Assembly: GCF_029893805.1 (NCBI RefSeq)
Contig: NZ_JARXYP010000002.1
Span: forward strand, 8,556,001-8,620,000
DNA length: 64,000 bases
Direction of reading: 5' to 3'
Source of the DNA: Streptomyces sp. SAI-135
GTDB lineage: Bacteria > Actinomycetota > Actinomycetes > Streptomycetales > Streptomycetaceae
Below, piece after piece: positions 14,513 to 22,710 of the stretch. Numbering within the stretch: the first letter of the stretch is position 1; each line of letters opens with the position of its first letter. Position numbers and translations under genes: made by a program. The notes under the pieces were generated by a model. The model made no database searches and was not told the origin of the DNA. It saw nothing but the letters and a program-made list of their open reading frames with translations.

Positions 14513-15391
14513 CTACCGGGATGTGTGTCGCGCGGAGTCCGGTTCCGTCTGCCTGGCGGTCCAGGAGGCGAGGATGCGCAGGGCGTCGTGGGAGGAGCTG
14601 CCGGGTTCGGCGGTGAGGACCATCAGGCGTTGTCCGGAGCCGTCGCCGGCGGCCCAGGTGTCGCAGTCCAGGGTGAGGTCGCCGACCAGGGGGTGGCGGT
14701 AGTGCTTGGTGCCGTACGTCGCGCTGTTGACGCGCTGCTGGGCCCACCAGGTGCGGAAGTCGGCGTCCTGGATGGTCAGGTCGCCGACCAGGCGGGCGAG
14801 TTCCGGGTCGGTGGGGTCGGCCGCGGCCTCCATGCGCAGGGCGGCCACCGCGTCCCGCGCGTCGTGGGCCCACTCCTTGTGCAGCCCCCGGACAGCGGGG
14901 TCGGTGAACATGAGACGCAGGTAGTTGCGGTGGTGGGCCGGTACGGCGGCGAAGTCGGTGTAGAGGGCGGTGGCGGTGGGGTTCCAGGCGAGGATGTCGA
15001 GGTGTTTGCCGAGGGCGAGGGCGGGGGTGTGGGTGAGTTGGTCGAGGAGGCGGCGCATGGCGGGGCGTAGGTGTTGCGGTTGTCGGCGGTGTCGTGGGCG
15101 GTCGTCGGTGCGGCCGGCGAGTTCGTACAGGTAGCGCTCCTGGTCCTGGTCCAGGCGCAGGGCGTGGGCGAGGGTGGTCAGGACGGTGGTGGAGGCGCGG
15201 ACGCGGCCCTGTTCGAGGCGGGTGTAGTAGTCGACGCTGATGGCGGCGAGTGCGGCGACTTCTTCGCGGCGCAGTCCGGTGACCCGGCGTGGGGAGTCGG
15301 TGGCGGGCAGGCCGCACTGCTGGGGGGCCAGTTGTGCCCGGCGGGCCCGCAGATAAGCACCAAGGGCATGTGGGTCGTGATGTGCGCTCAT
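14513..15391 (-). CDS. MmyB-like (MltR-type) XRE regulator
   Basis: A 292-residue regulator. Residues about 8-85 are an XRE helix-turn-helix: LGAYLRARRAQLAPQ, then RRVTGLRREEVAALAAISVD and YYTRLEQGRVR. The C-terminal about 190 residues (PALALGKHLDILAWNPTATAL, then YLRLMF.DPAVRGL and FRTWWAQQRV) are the PAS-like ligand module of the MmyB/MltR family, known to bind fatty-acid-like ligands in its one solved member. ATG 15391 is chosen because AGGAGA lies nine bases upstream. A 93 bp piece of this gene (15188-15280) recurs at 41849-41941 in a pseudogene. It is a second candidate for control of the GTCACC-N9-GGTGAC regulon, although its own upstream region lacks the site. Confidence 0.88.
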   Translation of the reverse strand: MSAHHDPHALGAYLRARRAQLAPQQCGLPATDSPRRVTGLRREEVAALAAISVDYYTRLEQGRVRASTTVLTTLAHALRLDQDQERYLYELAGRTDDRPRHRRQPQHLRPAMRRLLDQLTHTPALALGKHLDILAWNPTATALYTDFAAVPAHHRNYLRLMFTDPAVRGLHKEWAHDARDAVAALRMEAAADPTDPELARLVGDLTIQDADFRTWWAQQRVNSATYGTKHYRHPLVGDLTLDCDTWAAGDGSGQRLMVLTAEPGSSSHDALRILASWTARQTEPDSARHTSR

Positions 15392-15497
15392 GTCGTCGAT
15401 TCTCCTGGGGGTCACACACCAGGGCGATGTGTCGATGGGATCGGGAAACGGCCGAGGGCGGCGGGACTCCGTTCGGTCCCTCCGCCCTCCGGGGGTG

Positions 15498-16364
15498 TCA
15501 GCGGACGGTGGCGCGGGCCGCGCGCTCGATCACGTCGGCCACCAGGTGCGGGTGGGAGACGGCGACCGAGTGGGAGGCGGCGATCTCGGTGGTGTGCGCG
15601 TGGGCGCGCTGGGCCATGAAGCGTTGCACGGCCGGGGGGATGTTGAGATCTTCAGTGGTGACGATGTCCCAGCTGGGGATGGTCTTCCAGGCCGCGGTGG
15701 TGGTCTTCTCCTCCAGGGCGGCCTGGGCGATGGGACGCTGCTCGGCGGCCATCAGGGCGGCCTCGTTGGCGGGCACGTCGGCGGCGAACTGGTGGTGGAA
15801 CTTGTCCTGCTGGATGTACAGGTCGGTGGCGGTGGTGCCGTCGGCCTGCTGGTAGGTGACCGGGTCCAGGGTGCCGGGGAGGGTGGAGCCCGGGTACTTG
15901 TTCGTGAGCTCCAGGGCGCTCTCGCCGGGGGCGGGCAGGAAGGCGGCCACGTAGACCAGGGCCTTGACCTCGGGGTCGTCGGTGGCGGCCTCGCTGATGA
16001 CGTTGCCTCCGTAGGAGTGGCCGACGACGATCTTCGGGCCCTTGACGTGGTCGAGGACGGTGCGCAGGGCGGCGGCGTCGGAGGCCGGGCCGCGCAGCGG
16101 GTTGGCGGCGGCGACGACAGGGTAGCCGTCCGCGCGCAGGTCGGCGATGACGCCGTTCCAGCTGGAGCCGTCGGCGAAGGCGCCGTGCTCCAGGACGACG
16201 GTGGGTTTGGAGTGCTTGCCGGCGCTGGTGTTGGCTGCTTCGGCGTTCGCGGTCGCGCCGTTGGCGGTGCCGCTGAGGGCGAACGCGCCGAGCGCGAGCC
16301 CCGCCGTGGCCGTCGCGACCGCGCCAGTCATCAGTCGCTTGCGTCCACCCTTGATACTCACCAC
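15498..16364 (-). CDS. Secreted alpha/beta hydrolase (esterase-like)
   Basis: A 288-residue protein with an N-terminal export signal (KGGRKRLMTGAVATATAG.., hydrophobic to about residue 35). The mature part has the alpha/beta hydrolase order PTVVLEHGAFADGSSWNGVI (oxyanion region), VVGHSYGGNVIS (nucleophile Ser, about residue 115), and ASHSVAVSHPHLVADVI (catalytic His). This is the short-loop esterase group common in actinomycetes. The start is GTG 16364 or the adjacent GTG 16361. A GTCACC-N9-GGTGAT operator lies 53 bases upstream. Confidence 0.87.
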   Translation of the reverse strand: MVSIKGGRKRLMTGAVATATAGLALGAFALSGTANGATANAEAANTSAGKHSKPTVVLEHGAFADGSSWNGVIADLRADGYPVVAAANPLRGPASDAAALRTVLDHVKGPKIVVGHSYGGNVISEAATDDPEVKALVYVAAFLPAPGESALELTNKYPGSTLPGTLDPVTYQQADGTTATDLYIQQDKFHHQFAADVPANEAALMAAEQRPIAQAALEEKTTTAAWKTIPSWDIVTTEDLNIPPAVQRFMAQRAHAHTTEIAASHSVAVSHPHLVADVIERAARATVR

Positions 16365-16417
16365 GACATGACCCCTCTCAGGAATGCTTCTCGGTTTTGG
16401 TACTGACGGCGTAGATC

Positions 16418-16438
16418 GTCACCTGTCAGGACGGTGAT
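16418..16438. promoter_or_regulatory. Operator GTCACC-N9-GGTGAT (one mismatch)
   Basis: Arms at 16418-16423 and 16433-16438 flank the centre TGTCAGGAC. The last base of the right arm is T instead of C. The site lies 53 bases upstream of the secreted hydrolase start, between two hydrolase genes. Confidence 0.75.
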
Positions 16439-16474
16439 GTTGGCTGAGGTTGTGCTGCTGTCGGTGGCTGGGAC

Positions 16475-17542
16475 TCAGAGGTGGTCGGCGTCCACCACGG
16501 CCTGGGCGAAGGCGGTGGGCGCCTCCTGCGGCAGGTCGTGACCGATGTCCGCGATCGTCCGGTGCAGGTAGGGGCCGGTGAAGTGGCTCCGGTACGAGGT
16601 GCCGTCGCCCGGCGCCGTGAACGGGTCCAGGGCCGCGTCGAGAGTGACGGTGGGGACGCCGATGGGGGGCTGGGCCGCCAGTCGGCGCTCGTAGCGGTCG
16701 TAGCGCCGGTCGCCCTCGATCAGGCTGATGCGCCAGCGGTAGTTGTAGAGGACGATCGCGGCGTAGTCGGGGTTCCTGAAGGCCTCGGCGGTGCGCGCGA
16801 AGGTGGCGTCGGAGAAGTTCCAGTTCGGGGAGACGAGGGTCCACACGTAGCGGCACAGCGCGAGGCGCTGGTCGACGTCCTCCATAGCCTGCACGCCCCG
16901 GTCGGTGGCGAAGTACCACTGGTACCACCAGTTGTGCTCCACGGCCGGGATCGCGGGCTCCAACTGCGCCTTGCGGTTGGTGATGAGGTAACCGCTGGTC
17001 GAGACGAGGGACTTGACGCGCTCGGGCCACAGGGCGGCGATGATGTCGGCGGTCCGCGACCCCCAGTCGAAGCCCGCGAGGACAGCCTTGTCGATCTTCA
17101 GGGCATCCATGAACGCGATGATGTCCAGCGCGATCGCGGACTGCTCGGCGGTGCGGGGGGTGTGGCGGGACAGGAAGCGGGTGCTGCCGTGGCCGCGCAG
17201 GTACGGGACGAGGACCCGGTAGCCCAGGTCGGCCAGGAGCGGGGCGACGTCGACGAAGCTGTGGATGTCGTACGGCCACCCGTGCAGGAGGACGACGACC
17301 GGGCCGTGCGCGGGGCCGGCCTCGGCGTAACCGATGTCCAGGACTCCCGCCTTGACGTGCTTCAGCGTGCTGAACTCGGTGTGGGCGCCGGGCGCGACGG
17401 CCGGCACCGTGGGAACGGCGGCGCCGCTCGGCCGCTGCGAGGCGGTTGCGGCTGACGCCTGGGTTTGAAGCCCGGCCAGGGAGACCGCGGCCGCGCCGGT
17501 GCCCAGACCGACCGCCTTGCCGAAAGTACGCCTGTTGATCAT
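16475..17542 (-). CDS. Tat-exported epoxide-hydrolase-like alpha/beta hydrolase
   Basis: A 355-residue protein. The N-terminus INRRTFGKAVGLGTGAAAVS is a twin-arginine signal. The mature enzyme has HGWPYD (oxyanion motif HGWP), LAGFDWGSRTADIIA with Asp as nucleophile (about residue 168), and IGHDLPQEAP with the catalytic His near the C-terminus. An Asp nucleophile is the mark of the epoxide hydrolase/haloalkane dehalogenase branch rather than of esterases. It probably acts outside the cell membrane on epoxides or halogenated compounds, and the substrate is unknown. A perfect GTCACC-N9-GGTGAC site lies 80 bases upstream of ATG 17542. Confidence 0.9.
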   Translation of the reverse strand: MINRRTFGKAVGLGTGAAAVSLAGLQTQASAATASQRPSGAAVPTVPAVAPGAHTEFSTLKHVKAGVLDIGYAEAGPAHGPVVVLLHGWPYDIHSFVDVAPLLADLGYRVLVPYLRGHGSTRFLSRHTPRTAEQSAIALDIIAFMDALKIDKAVLAGFDWGSRTADIIAALWPERVKSLVSTSGYLITNRKAQLEPAIPAVEHNWWYQWYFATDRGVQAMEDVDQRLALCRYVWTLVSPNWNFSDATFARTAEAFRNPDYAAIVLYNYRWRISLIEGDRRYDRYERRLAAQPPIGVPTVTLDAALDPFTAPGDGTSYRSHFTGPYLHRTIADIGHDLPQEAPTAFAQAVVDADHL

Positions 17543-17622
17543 GTGAAGTCCTCCGTGGTGGGTTCGAGATGACCGGCCCGTGCTCGCCGAGCCCGCGGCG
17601 TGACGACCCTCGCATAGCGCGC

Positions 17623-17643
17623 GTCACCTGTCAAACAGGTGAC
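17623..17643. promoter_or_regulatory. Operator GTCACC-N9-GGTGAC (perfect)
   Basis: Arms at 17623-17628 and 17638-17643 flank the centre TGTCAAACA. The site lies 80 bases upstream of the Tat-exported hydrolase and 16 bases past the stop codon of TetR paralogue 2. Confidence 0.85.
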
Positions 17644-17658
17644 GAGAAGGCTCGGTGG

Positions 17659-18225
17659 TCACACGCGGTCGCCCGGAGGGCCCGCTGTGCCGCCGAGCCC
17701 GCGAAGGTAGGTGTCGACCGCGACGTCCGCCGCCTGCCCCGGACTCAGGTGGGCGAGCCGATGTGCCGCCAAGTGCACCAGCTCGGGCAGCAGTGGCCCC
17801 GCCCAGCCCTGTGGCCGGTCCCGGCGCAGCAGGCCCTCGTCGGCCGCCCGCCGCAGGAAGGCGTCGACCTCGGCGATGCAGGTGTTGCGGCGCTGCCGGA
17901 TCGCCTCGTCGGTGAGCATGCGGGTGAGGTCGACGGGCCAGGTGCGGTTGACGGTGATGATGTTCTCGACGTAGCGGTGCAGGGCGACGGTGACGGGTGC
18001 TTCGCGGAGTCGGGCGTCCTGGATGGCGTGTTCGATGGCGGTGAGGCGGGCGTCGTAGATGGCCGCGAGGAGTTCTTCGCGGGAGGCGAAGCGTCGGTAG
18101 ACGGTGCGTCGGTCGACGCCTGCTGCGGTGGCGATGCTCGCGATGCTGGTGCCGGGGTCGGCGGCGAGCATGCGTGCCCCGGTGGTCAGGACGGCTTCCA
18201 GATTGCGCACCGCATCAGCTCTCAT
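17659..18225 (-). CDS. TetR-family regulator, paralogue 2
   Basis: A 188-residue TetR protein starting at ATG 18225. The HTH is SIASIATAAGVDRRTVYRRF; residues 1 to about 107 differ from paralogue 1 (start 10506) at only a few positions, for example SREELL against SREDLL. The C-terminal ligand domain (about 108-188) is clearly diverged, so the two may sense different inducers while binding similar DNA. It diverges from an aldehyde dehydrogenase gene, and the shared element at 18297-18320 lies between them. Confidence 0.88.
   Translation of the reverse strand: MRADAVRNLEAVLTTGARMLAADPGTSIASIATAAGVDRRTVYRRFASREELLAAIYDARLTAIEHAIQDARLREAPVTVALHRYVENIITVNRTWPVDLTRMLTDEAIRQRRNTCIAEVDAFLRRAADEGLLRRDRPQGWAGPLLPELVHLAAHRLAHLSPGQAADVAVDTYLRGLGGTAGPPGDRV
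17906..18224. repeat. 319 bp segment duplicated at 10187-10505
   Basis: This is the second copy of the near-identical TetR segment, with four mismatches and no gaps. It covers the DNA-binding domain of paralogue 2. Confidence 0.93.
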
Positions 18226-18296
18226 CCCGCAAGAGTACCGATGGTGTAGATGATCGATCCCTCCGCTGCACTCTTATGAGAACTTAACCAATAGAA

Positions 18297-18320
18297 GTGC
18301 TACATTAAAGTGGCAATTAG
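18297..18320. promoter_or_regulatory. Shared TetR element upstream of the aldehyde dehydrogenase gene
   Basis: The element GTGCTACATT-AAAGTGGCAATTAG matches the one at 10581-10604 in 19 of 24 positions. It lies 37 bases before the chosen dehydrogenase start and 71 bases from the start of TetR paralogue 2. Confidence 0.6.
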
Positions 18321-18357
18321 AAAGCGGTCCATGACTGCACCGGAAGAGAGAACGCAC

Positions 18358-19800
18358 ATGATCACCTATGACCGACTGTTCATCGGGGGCGCCTGGGTCG
18401 AGCCGAGCAACCCGGAGCTGCTCGACATCGCCTCCCCGCACGACCGGTCGGTGATCGGCCGCGCCGCCCAGGCGCAGCCGGCGGACATCGACCGTGCGGT
18501 CGCCGCGGCACGGGCCTCCTTCGAGAAGGGCGAGTGGCGCCTGACCCCGCCCGCCGAACGCATCGCCACCCTGCGGCGGTTCAACACCCTGCGGGAGGAG
18601 AACGCCGAGAAGATCGCCCACCTGATCTCCCTGGAGAACGGCTCGGCGGGCTGGTTCACCCGCGCGGGCCAGCCGGGCCTGACTCGGCAGGCGAACGCCT
18701 ACCTGAAGGCGGCGGAGGAGTTCGCGTGGGAGGAGACGCTCGTACCCTCCGACCCGGCGTCCCCGGTGCGCAGCGTGGTGCGCCGCGAGGCGATCGGCGT
18801 CGTGGCCGCCGTCATCCCCTGGAACTCGCCCTTCTCCTCGGCCACTTCGAAGATCATCCCGTCGCTCCTCGCGGGCAACTCGGTGGTCCTGAAGGTATCC
18901 CCGGAGAACTCGCTGAGCATGGGTTTCCTGGCCGAACTTCTCGAGCAGGTGGGTCTGCCCGAGGGTGTGATCAGTGTCCTGTCCGCGGACCGGGAGACCA
19001 GCGAGTACCTGGTCTCGCACCAGGACGTCGACAAGATCGCCTTCACCGGCTCCACCCGGGCCGGCCGCCGCATCGCCGCGATCGCCGGCGAGCAACTCAA
19101 GCGGGTGAGTCTGGAGCTGGGCGGCAAGTCCGCCGCGATCATCCTGCCCGACGCCGACATCGCCAAGGCGGTCGCGGGAGTGAAGTTCGGCTCCCTCCTC
19201 AACAACGGAGAGTCCTGCATCGCCCAGACCCGCATCCTGGCTCCGCGCAGCCGGTACGAGGAGGTCGTGGCCGGGCTCAAGGAACTGGTCGAGTCCCTGA
19301 AGGTCGGCGACCCGAACGACCCCGACACCTTCATCGGCCCGATGATCCGCCCCGACCAGCAGGAGCGGGTGCGCAACTACATCCAGCTCGGCATCGACGA
19401 GGGTGCCCGTCTGGTCACCGGCGGGCCGCACGTCCCCGAGGGCCTGGAAAAGGGCAATTACGTCACCCCGACCGTCTTCGCCGACGTCGACAACTCCATG
19501 CGGATCGCACAGGAGGAGATCTTCGGCCCGGTCCTGGTGGTCATCGCCTACGACGACGAGGACGAGGCGGTCCGCATCGCCAACGACTCCGAGTACGGCC
19601 TGTCCGGGGGAGTCTGGTCCGCCGACGAGGCCCACGCCCTGGAGGTGGCCCGCCGCGTCCGCACCGGCACCGTCACGGTCAACGGGGCGTCCATCGCCTT
19701 CGACGGCCCGTTCGGCGGGTTCAAGGCCAGCGGCATCGGCCGCGAGTACGGCGCGGTCGGCCTCGGCACCTACACGGAGTACAAGACCGTCACGGTCTGA
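18358..19800 (+). CDS. Aldehyde dehydrogenase
   Basis: A 480-residue NAD(P)+-dependent aldehyde dehydrogenase. The opening is DRLFIGGAWVEPSN; coenzyme-binding segments are AAVIPWNSPF and FTGSTRAGRRIAAIAG. The general-base Glu lies in LELGGKSAAI (about residue 258) and the catalytic Cys in NNGESCIAQTRIL (about 288-290). The C-terminal FGGFKASGIGREYG is typical. It oxidises an aldehyde to the acid in the cytoplasm; the substrate is unknown. ATG 18358 is chosen because GGAAGAGAG lies six bases upstream; ATG 18331 is the alternative. It is probably repressed by the divergent TetR paralogue 2. Confidence 0.93.
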   Translation: MITYDRLFIGGAWVEPSNPELLDIASPHDRSVIGRAAQAQPADIDRAVAAARASFEKGEWRLTPPAERIATLRRFNTLREENAEKIAHLISLENGSAGWFTRAGQPGLTRQANAYLKAAEEFAWEETLVPSDPASPVRSVVRREAIGVVAAVIPWNSPFSSATSKIIPSLLAGNSVVLKVSPENSLSMGFLAELLEQVGLPEGVISVLSADRETSEYLVSHQDVDKIAFTGSTRAGRRIAAIAGEQLKRVSLELGGKSAAIILPDADIAKAVAGVKFGSLLNNGESCIAQTRILAPRSRYEEVVAGLKELVESLKVGDPNDPDTFIGPMIRPDQQERVRNYIQLGIDEGARLVTGGPHVPEGLEKGNYVTPTVFADVDNSMRIAQEEIFGPVLVVIAYDDEDEAVRIANDSEYGLSGGVWSADEAHALEVARRVRTGTVTVNGASIAFDGPFGGFKASGIGREYGAVGLGTYTEYKTVTV

Positions 19801-19843
19801 CCCGGAACCGTACGCCGACCCCGTGGTCACTCACCTGACTATC

Positions 19844-19864
19844 GTCACCTGCTTGACAGGTGAC
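19844..19864. promoter_or_regulatory. Operator GTCACC-N9-GGTGAC (perfect)
   Basis: Arms at 19844-19849 and 19859-19864 flank the centre TGCTTGACA. A TTGACA hexamer (19853-19858) sits inside the site, so a bound regulator would cover a -35 box. The site lies 76 bases upstream of the small protein gene. Confidence 0.85.
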
Positions 19865-19940
19865 GCATGGGGAATCATGCTGAGAGTCGTCCGGACGACA
19901 ACCAGGACGCCGTCCACGGTCGACGAAGTGGAGCACGGTC

Positions 19941-20138
19941 ATGAACAAGGGGCTCAACACGGAAGCCGCCGAAGCGGCGGTACGGCATGCGCGGTTCGGC
20001 AAGCTTCCCGAGCGCATACGCGTCGAGGACATGACCGAAGCGGTCGAGGCCGCCCCGGCCGGCGGGGCGAACGGATCGTACGACCCCGAAGGTTCGTGGA
20101 AGTACTACTCCTGCCTCGCCCTCGACCTGGGGCTGTAG
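19941..20138 (+). CDS. Small protein of unknown function (65 residues)
   Basis: MNKGLNTEAAEAAVRHARFG.. has codon use like its neighbours. GGAG lies seven bases upstream of ATG 19941, and the gene sits behind a perfect GTCACC-N9-GGTGAC site. The N-terminal half is helical and charged (KLPERIRVEDMTEAVEA), followed by a Gly/Ala spacer (PAGGANGSYDPEG) and a hydrophobic tail SWKYYSCLALDLGL with one Cys. I do not recognise a family. The two-part layout would fit a small precursor peptide or a small regulatory protein, but there is no modification enzyme nearby. A truncated SDR gene follows. Confidence 0.6.
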   Translation: MNKGLNTEAAEAAVRHARFGKLPERIRVEDMTEAVEAAPAGGANGSYDPEGSWKYYSCLALDLGL

Positions 20139-20152
20139 ACCTGGATCGCAGG

Positions 20153-20380
20153 ATGTCCGACCTCGAGGGCTCCCAGGTGTCCGTCACGGCCCGAGAACCC
20201 AAGGAAAACAAGGAGACCCAGCCGAACGCCGTCAACGCCCTGATCCCCAACGACCAGGAACGCTGCGGCCGGCCCGACGAGATCGCCGCGGCCGTGGCGT
20301 GTCTGTGCAGCGACTACGCCCAGTACGTCAGCGGAGCCACCATCCGCGTGGGCGGCGGCCTCATCCGCTCCGCGTTCTGA
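20153..20380 (+). pseudogene. SDR (short-chain dehydrogenase) C-terminal fragment
   Basis: Only the tail of a classical SDR remains: CGRPDEIAAAVACLCSDYAQ, then YVSGATIRVGGGLIRSAF. The Rossmann glycine motif and the Tyr-x3-Lys active site are missing. The frame opens at ATG 20153 with about 35 codons of unrelated sequence before the similarity begins. It lies 14 bases downstream of the small protein gene, so the original operon was probably small protein plus SDR under the operator at 19844. Confidence 0.7.
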
Positions 20381-20407
20381 ACCCGTCCCGGGACCGGACG
20401 CGGACGG

Positions 20408-20954
20408 CTACCCGTCGGCGCCGTCCGGGCCGGCCGAGGGAGGCTGTGGCAGGCCGGAGGTCCGGGTGACCGGACGGAGCATGTCGGCCAGGATGTCCGC
20501 CAGTTGGTCGTTGTCGGCCGAGGCGAGCGCGGTGGTGCCGATGACGGTGCGCAGCAACCACGTACCGGCGGTCACCGCCAGCCCCAGTTGTGCCCGCACC
20601 TCCGCGTCGGAACTGTCGAGCAGACCGGCCAGCCGGACTCCCACATGGGTCTCGATGCCCTGCCGGACGATGTCCACCGCTTCCGGGTCCGCCGCCGACT
20701 GCAGCAACAACAGGAACCGGTCGAGCTGTTCGGCGCCCGGCCCCGTGCGCTCGGCCAGTGTGCGGGCGACAGAGTCCGCCAGACCCGGCAGCCGGTCGCG
20801 GACCACCGTCGGCGGCGCGGAAGCACGTTCGACGGCCTGGGCGAACAGCCGATCCTTCGAGCCGAAGCAGCGGTTGAGCATCGTCGCCGTGACCCTCGCC
20901 CGCTCGGCGATCTGCCGCACCCCGGCGCGGGCGTACCCGTGCTCGGTGAACTAG
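20408..20954 (-). pseudogene. 5'-truncated TetR regulator gene
   Basis: The reading frame has FTEHGYARAGVRQIAERARVT followed by MLNRCFGSKDRLFAQAVE, which is the HTH of a TetR/AcrR protein, and then a full C-terminal ligand domain. The first helix (about 20 residues) is missing, and a TAG precedes FTEHGY in frame. The break lies about five bases past the pmt stop codon, so DNA carrying the TetR 5' end and promoter was lost. Translation from an internal GTG/ATG would give a protein lacking helix 1, which is unlikely to bind DNA. Confidence 0.75.
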
Positions 20955-20958
20955 AGAG

Positions 20959-22710
20959 TCATATCCAGGTGTCGAGCCACATCCTGGCGTGCCAGTCGGC
21001 GTACGGGATCGTCTGCCCGGTGTAGATCGGGAAGAAGTAGACGAAGTTCCAGGCGATCAGCAGCACCACCGCGCCCACGGCCACCGCACCCTGGACGCGC
21101 CGTCTGCCCGTCGCGCCCGGCGGACCCAGGAGGGCGCCCAGCGTCATCGCCACGGCCAGACACAGGTAGGGCACGAACACGACGGCGTAGAAGGAGAAGA
21201 CGGTCCGGTCCTGGTAGAGGAACCAGGGCAGGTAGCCGGCTCCCACGCCGCACAGGACGGCTCCGGCACGCCAGTCGCGACGCAGGGCCCACCGGTAGAG
21301 CAGATAGCCGAGCGCACCACACGCGGACCACCACAGCGCCGGCGTGCCGAGCGCGAGGATCGTCTGCGAACAGTCGACGGTCGTACGGCACCCGTCCACC
21401 CCTGGCTCGGGCGACTCGTAGTGGAACAGCACCGGGCGGCCCAGGACCAGCCAACTCCAGGGGCTCGATTCGTACTTGTGGGGTGAGTGCAGCCCCACGT
21501 TGAACACGTACACCGCGTGCTCGTAGTGCCACAGGCTCCGCAGCGGTGCCGGGATCCACGCCCAGGGGCCGCCGCGCCCGTCCGCCCAGTGCCGCCCGTA
21601 ACCGTCGTCGGACAGGAACCAGCCCGTCCAGGTCGCCGCATACGTCACGACGGCGACCGGTACGAGAGACATCAGCGACCACCCGGCGTCCCGGCGGAGC
21701 ACCGCGCGAAAGGGTCGGTACGCCCCCGCCACGCGCCGGGCACCGACGTCCCACAGCAGCGTCAGGACGACGAAGAAGGCGAGGAAGTAGAGGCCGTTCC
21801 ACTTGGTCGAGGCCGCGAGCCCGAGGAAGACACCGGCCGCGAGCCGCCAGGGGCGTACTCCCGTGCCCGCGCGGTCACCGGTGGGCCCGTGCGGGCGTAC
21901 CCGGCCGTCCTCGCCGACGGGCAACGCCGCCGCGAGCCGGGCCCGCGCGGCGTCCCGGTCGATGAGCAGGCATCCGAACGCCGCCAGCACGAAGAACGAC
22001 ACGACGAGATCGAGCAGTGCGACACGGCTCATCACCAACTGCAGCCCGTCCATCGCCAGCAGCAGCCCCGCCAGACACCCCAGCAGCGTCGAACGGAACA
22101 GCCGGCGGCCGGTACGGCAGAGCATCAGCACCGACAGCGTGCCGAGCACCGCCGTCATGAAACGCCAGCCGAACGGCGTGAGGCCGAACATCCACTCACC
22201 CGCGGCGATCACCCACTTGCCCGTCGGTGGATGCGCGACGAAGACCCCGCCGTCGGAGAGGGGGATGAGCTGAGGGTGGGCCAGGATCTGCGGGTCGGCG
22301 ATCTTCCGGTCCGGCCAGGTGCCCTCGTAGCCGAGCCGCAGCATGGCCCAGGCGTCCTTGGCGTAGTACGTCTCGTCGAACACCACGGCCCGGGGATCGC
22401 CCAGCCGCCAGAAGCGCAGCACCCCGGCGAAGAGCGCCACCAGCAGCGGTCCGCCCCACGCCGACCAGCGCGCCAGGCGGGCCGCCGACCGCGGGGGCAG
22501 ACCGAGGATCCGCCACGGCCGCGGGCTCGGTTCGGGGAACGGCACCACCAGACGGTCGCGCAGGGACGGGCGGGGAGCTGCGACGTGACCGAAGCGCCGC
22601 AGCCGTCGCTCCCAGGAACCCGGCTCGCCGCTCCCCGGCACCGCGGGCCCGTCGACCGACGGGGACGTGTTCTCACGTATCACCGGCATCAGCGCGTCGG
22701 ATCCGACCAT
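20959..22710 (-). CDS. Dolichyl-phosphate-mannose-protein mannosyltransferase (Pmt, GT39)
   Basis: A 583-residue polytopic membrane enzyme that transfers mannose from polyprenyl-phosphate-mannose to exported proteins. The catalytic luminal motif is FDETYYAKDAW (about residues 115-125; the DE pair is essential in the family), followed by HPPTGKWVIAAG. About ten TM segments follow, then the PMT C-terminal region (ESPEPGVDGCRTTVDCSQ, then ALGTPALWWSACGALG). In Streptomyces, Pmt glycosylates lipoproteins and is a phage receptor factor. It overlaps the upstream small membrane protein gene by 22 bases. Confidence 0.93.
   Translation of the reverse strand: MVGSDALMPVIRENTSPSVDGPAVPGSGEPGSWERRLRRFGHVAAPRPSLRDRLVVPFPEPSPRPWRILGLPPRSAARLARWSAWGGPLLVALFAGVLRFWRLGDPRAVVFDETYYAKDAWAMLRLGYEGTWPDRKIADPQILAHPQLIPLSDGGVFVAHPPTGKWVIAAGEWMFGLTPFGWRFMTAVLGTLSVLMLCRTGRRLFRSTLLGCLAGLLLAMDGLQLVMSRVALLDLVVSFFVLAAFGCLLIDRDAARARLAAALPVGEDGRVRPHGPTGDRAGTGVRPWRLAAGVFLGLAASTKWNGLYFLAFFVVLTLLWDVGARRVAGAYRPFRAVLRRDAGWSLMSLVPVAVVTYAATWTGWFLSDDGYGRHWADGRGGPWAWIPAPLRSLWHYEHAVYVFNVGLHSPHKYESSPWSWLVLGRPVLFHYESPEPGVDGCRTTVDCSQTILALGTPALWWSACGALGYLLYRWALRRDWRAGAVLCGVGAGYLPWFLYQDRTVFSFYAVVFVPYLCLAVAMTLGALLGPPGATGRRRVQGAVAVGAVVLLIAWNFVYFFPIYTGQTIPYADWHARMWLDTWI

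Noticed and set aside
19941..20380. Intact small-protein plus SDR operon
   Set aside because: The SDR frame lacks the cofactor motif and the catalytic Tyr-Lys, so only its tail remains.
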